From positions 1,281,501 through 1,345,500 of the forward strand of contig NZ_VKKU01000002.1 of NCBI RefSeq assembly GCF_007280415.1: a stretch of 64,000 bases of DNA, given 5' to 3'. Under the pieces are notes generated by a model. It did no database searches. It saw nothing but the letters and a program-made list of their open reading frames with translations, and had not been told where the DNA came from. The position numbers were made by a program, and so were the translations under genes. Origin of the DNA: Sphingorhabdus contaminans. Lineage in GTDB: Bacteria; Pseudomonadota; Alphaproteobacteria; Sphingomonadales; Sphingomonadaceae. Shown here piece by piece: positions 61,511 through 64,000 of this stretch (the stretch's first letter is position 1; every line of letters begins with the position of its first letter).

Positions 61511-61611
61511 CGGGGAAATTCCACTCCTCTAAACGGGTTGGGCTTCAATGCCATCAACCGGCACCAAAGGTTGCTAATATGCGACAGCAAGTGTCGCTGA
61601 TGACAAGATAT

Positions 61612-61631
61612 AAAACTAACCAGTAAGTTTT
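61612..61631 (-). promoter_or_regulatory. Catabolic regulon operator 6 with adjacent -35-like box
   Basis: AAAACTAACCAGTAAGTTTT. TTGACA on the minus strand is three bases away (61635-61640 on plus as TGTCAA). It lies between the flavoprotein-thiolase unit (minus) and the second acyl-CoA dehydrogenase pair (plus). Confidence 0.87.
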
Positions 61632-61727
61632 GCTTGTCAAGTGTCGTAGTTCATGGGAGAGTAAGCTTAAGTTGGGACTGGGTATCACCGATTTTCTCGT
61701 CCGAAGTATTGTGGTGTTAGAGTAACG

Positions 61728-62867
61728 ATGCAGATTTTTCCGATTCGAGCATTTGATCCCCCAGGCGATGTTACACGTCTACGTGAGCAGGTGCGGGAGA
61801 TCATACGCCAGCACGACCATCGCTGGACGCCGGAAGAGCGATGCAATCCGTGGCTCAAGTGCGATGCAAGATTCTCGCGTGCGCTGGGCGATGCGGGACT
61901 GCTCGGATTGACTTGGCCAAGGCGATATGGCGGACAGGGACGTTCGGTACTTGAACGCTATGTGGTGCTCGAAGAGCTTCTGGCGCACGGCGCACCTTGC
62001 GGGTGCCACTGGATCGCTGATCGCCAGACCGGGCCACTGCTGTTGCGTTACGGTAATGAGCTTCTGCGCGAGAAATACCTGCCGGGAATGGCCCGCGGTG
62101 AGGTCTTTGCCTGTATCGGATTGTCTGAGCCGAACGCCGGTTCAGATCTGGCGAGCGTTCGCAGTCAAGCGCGCCGGACACCCGATGGATGGGTGCTCAA
62201 CGGGCAAAAGATCTGGACAAGTAACGCCCATGAATGTCAGGCGATGTTGGCCTTGGTGCGGACCGATCCCGCGTCGGAGCGTCAGGCTGGTCTATCGCAG
62301 CTGATGATCGATCTTGACCTGCCGGGTGTTACCATACGGCCCATTATCGACATGACGGGCGAGCATCATTTCAACGAAGTCTTTTTCGATGACGTGTTGA
62401 TCCCTTTCGACTCTCTCGTGGGTACCGAGGGCGAAGGTTGGAAGCAGGCTATGGCAGAGTTGGCATATGAGCGCTCAGGGCCGGAAAGGTACCTCTCCAC
62501 CTATATGCTGTTTGTTGAACTAGTCGATGCGATCGGCGCTGATCCGCCCGAACCGGTTGTCCAGTTGATTGGCAGGTTGGCCGCGGAGATCTGGACTTTG
62601 AGGCAAATGTCGATGTCGACCGCAGCCAAGCTGGCTGCGGGTGAGGACCCGGTGATCGAGGCTTCAATCGTCAAGGATTTGGGTAACGCCTTCGAACAGG
62701 CCATGCCGCGACTCATCCAGGCGGCCGTCGATCCAGATCTGCTCGCTGGGAGTGCTTTGGAGCGGATGCTCGCGCATGTGCTTGTTGCCTCACCGAGTTT
62801 CTCGCTGCGCGGGGGCACTCCGGAAGTTTTGCGGGGGATCATCGCCAAGGGTTTGGGGTTGCGGTGA
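61728..62867 (+). CDS. Acyl-CoA dehydrogenase, large subunit-like (pair B)
   Basis: 379 residues. ACAD motifs CIGLSEPNAGSDLASV, GQKIWTSNA and the C-terminal SFSLRGGTPEVLRGIIAKGLGL, where the Glu after GGTP is the likely catalytic base. The pattern parallels the large member of pair A. The start has no clear ribosome site, so a nearby alternative is possible. The pair partner begins 13 bp after its stop. Faces operator 6. Confidence 0.9.
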   Translation: MQIFPIRAFDPPGDVTRLREQVREIIRQHDHRWTPEERCNPWLKCDARFSRALGDAGLLGLTWPRRYGGQGRSVLERYVVLEELLAHGAPCGCHWIADRQTGPLLLRYGNELLREKYLPGMARGEVFACIGLSEPNAGSDLASVRSQARRTPDGWVLNGQKIWTSNAHECQAMLALVRTDPASERQAGLSQLMIDLDLPGVTIRPIIDMTGEHHFNEVFFDDVLIPFDSLVGTEGEGWKQAMAELAYERSGPERYLSTYMLFVELVDAIGADPPEPVVQLIGRLAAEIWTLRQMSMSTAAKLAAGEDPVIEASIVKDLGNAFEQAMPRLIQAAVDPDLLAGSALERMLAHVLVASPSFSLRGGTPEVLRGIIAKGLGLR

Positions 62868-62880
62868 GGAGCAGTTGGTC

Positions 62881-63858
62881 ATGAGCGAGTCACGTCAGCT
62901 GCTTTGTGAAATGGCGAACGGACTGTTTTCCGAACTTGCCGAGGTTGGGTTCGATAATGCCTGGCCCCGGATCGAGGAGGCAGGTTTTGCTTCGCTGCTA
63001 ATCCCGGAGGAACAGGGTGGATTTGGCGGCGACTGGGGTGATGCCTATGCTGTGCTGCGAATTGCGGGACGGTATGCGCTTTCGGCGCCTTTGGGCGACG
63101 CTATCTTTGCTCCCCGGTTGCTGATGGAAGCAGGGATCAAGCCTCCTGCTGGTCTTATCGGATTGGCGAGGGCCAATGGCAAGGTTGGCTATGGACGGCA
63201 TTGCGGCTGCGTCATCTTGATCGAGGATGGTGAGCTAAGGCTGGTCGAAGTAGCGACTAGCGAGGTCGTCGAAGGCTATTCGCTTGCCGGAGAGCCATTT
63301 GACCACATCTGTCCGGGTGGCGCGCCACTGGCGAGCGCGCCGTGTGCAGCAAATCTCATCGCGATGGGAGCCTTTGCCTTGGTGGCACAATCGGCTGGGG
63401 CGCTGGACGCGGCGTTCCAACTGACGCTCGAACACGTGAACACCCGGGTCCAGTTTGGTAAGGCGTTGGGTCGCTTTCAGGCGGTGCAACAGGCCATGGC
63501 TGAATTTTCGGTCGAAGCAGCGGCGATTGATGCGGCCGGGCAGGCAATGGCTGCGGCGCTCGACAAAGGCAATGTGCTCGATGATGGGGCGGCATTCGAG
63601 ATCGCCGCTGCAAAACTGCGAGCAAATATGGCGATCGAGAAGTGTTTCCCGATTGCCCATCGACTGCACGGAGCAATCGGCTTTACAATCGAATATGCGC
63701 TTAACCGCTATACGCGCCGGCTCATGGCCTGGCGCGGGGATTGCGGTAACGACGCCTATTGGGCAGGCCAGCTGGGGCAGCACGTTTCCAAGCTGAGCGG
63801 CGGCGGCTTTTGGCCGGAAATCACTCGCCGGTCCGATGCTGCAGGATCGGTAGTGTAA
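62881..63858 (+). CDS. Acyl-CoA dehydrogenase, small subunit-like (pair B)
   Basis: 325 residues from an ATG with GAGGAG nine bases upstream. C-terminal features NTRVQFGKALGRFQAVQQAMAEF and HRLHGAIGFTIEY are retained, but the middle FAD-contact motif is largely lost. This supports a role as the non-catalytic partner in a heteromeric enzyme with the preceding gene. In pair A the small gene comes first; here the large gene comes first. Confidence 0.87.
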   Translation: MSESRQLLCEMANGLFSELAEVGFDNAWPRIEEAGFASLLIPEEQGGFGGDWGDAYAVLRIAGRYALSAPLGDAIFAPRLLMEAGIKPPAGLIGLARANGKVGYGRHCGCVILIEDGELRLVEVATSEVVEGYSLAGEPFDHICPGGAPLASAPCAANLIAMGAFALVAQSAGALDAAFQLTLEHVNTRVQFGKALGRFQAVQQAMAEFSVEAAAIDAAGQAMAAALDKGNVLDDGAAFEIAAAKLRANMAIEKCFPIAHRLHGAIGFTIEYALNRYTRRLMAWRGDCGNDAYWAGQLGQHVSKLSGGGFWPEITRRSDAAGSVV

Positions 63859-63881
63859 GCCCCAAAGGAAGGATAAACGGT

Positions 63882-64000
63882 ATGAACGACTATATTGTGG
63901 GGAAATCCATCGTTATAACCGGGGCCGGTGGAGGCTTCGGCGAACTCGTCGCACGAAAGGCTGCGGCACGTGGTGCGCTAGTCACACTGGGTGACGTGAA
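63882..64000 (+). CDS. Short-chain dehydrogenase, N-terminal part (continues past window)
   Basis: The first 39 codons are visible. SIVITGAGGGFGELVARKAAARGALV is the SDR cofactor motif (split here for length: TGAGGGFG), followed by GDV, where Asp suggests NAD. AAGGAAGGA precedes the ATG. It follows the pair-B small-subunit gene by 23 bp and is probably in the same operon. The catalytic residues lie outside the window. Confidence 0.85.
   Translation, partial: MNDYIVGKSIVITGAGGGFGELVARKAAARGALVTLGDV

Noticed and set aside
1-64000. CRISPR arrays, insertion sequences, prophage or rRNA genes
   Set aside because: No regularly spaced repeats, transposase motifs, phage genes or rRNA sequence were seen on either strand.

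Overview
The window reads as chromosome of a Sphingomonadales-type alphaproteobacterium. The basis is moderately high GC, many short lineage-typical families (DUF2093, DUF1272, DUF1905), and a catabolic block of the kind often carried by sphingomonads (several P450s, many CoA enzymes, a spinster-type MFS transporter). Family names come from motif recognition by eye, without database searches.

Positions 1 to about 30,600 are densely packed core genome. In order: a truncated c-di-GMP phosphodiesterase; an xseA-DUF2093-M23 peptidase unit divergent from purD with overlapping start codons; a membrane-anchored helix-hairpin-helix protein; a SCO/YcgN/metallopeptidase/DUF1272 run; msrB; a CYP153-like P450; a NatAB-type ABC exporter; queG; a PfkB sugar or nucleoside kinase; a flippase; gpsA-tsaD; hemC-hemD with a mitofilin-like protein; and a flagellar block (flgA, flgM, a flgN-like gene, a lytic transglycosylase, flhA, fliA). 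The flagellar block has two textbook sigma-54 promoters. Three tail-to-tail gene pairs overlap by four bases at their stop codons. The core ends with a cyclophilin-type gene and tRNA-Ser(GGA).

From about 30,990 to the right edge (33 kb, continuing beyond it) nearly every gene belongs to one aerobic catabolic block. It holds two P450s (one CYP108/P450terp-like), a [2Fe-2S] ferredoxin with its reductase, a rubredoxin, three AMP-forming CoA ligases, two adjacent acyl-CoA dehydrogenase pairs, hydratases of the crotonase and MaoC types, a fused hydratase/3-hydroxyacyl-CoA dehydrogenase, short-chain dehydrogenases, a thiolase, a family III CoA transferase, a nitronate-monooxygenase-type flavoprotein, an extradiol-dioxygenase-like VOC protein with an FAH-type hydrolase, a molybdopterin oxidoreductase and an MFS transporter. 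The logic is import, P450 hydroxylation, alcohol oxidation, CoA activation and repeated beta-oxidation-like steps, with a possible ring-cleavage branch. A terpenoid, steroid-like or other alicyclic or branched substrate fits, but the sequence does not name it.

The strongest new signal is regulatory. Six near-identical 20-bp palindromes (AAAACTWACNNGTWAGTTTT) occur only in this block. Each lies 3-5 nt downstream of a TTGACA or TTGACT -35-like box and sits in front of a transcription unit or divergent pair. Together they account for every transcription unit in the block, yet no regulator gene is present in the window. This defines a candidate regulon adjacent to a tRNA gene, probably repressed by an unidentified, perhaps TetR-like, protein.
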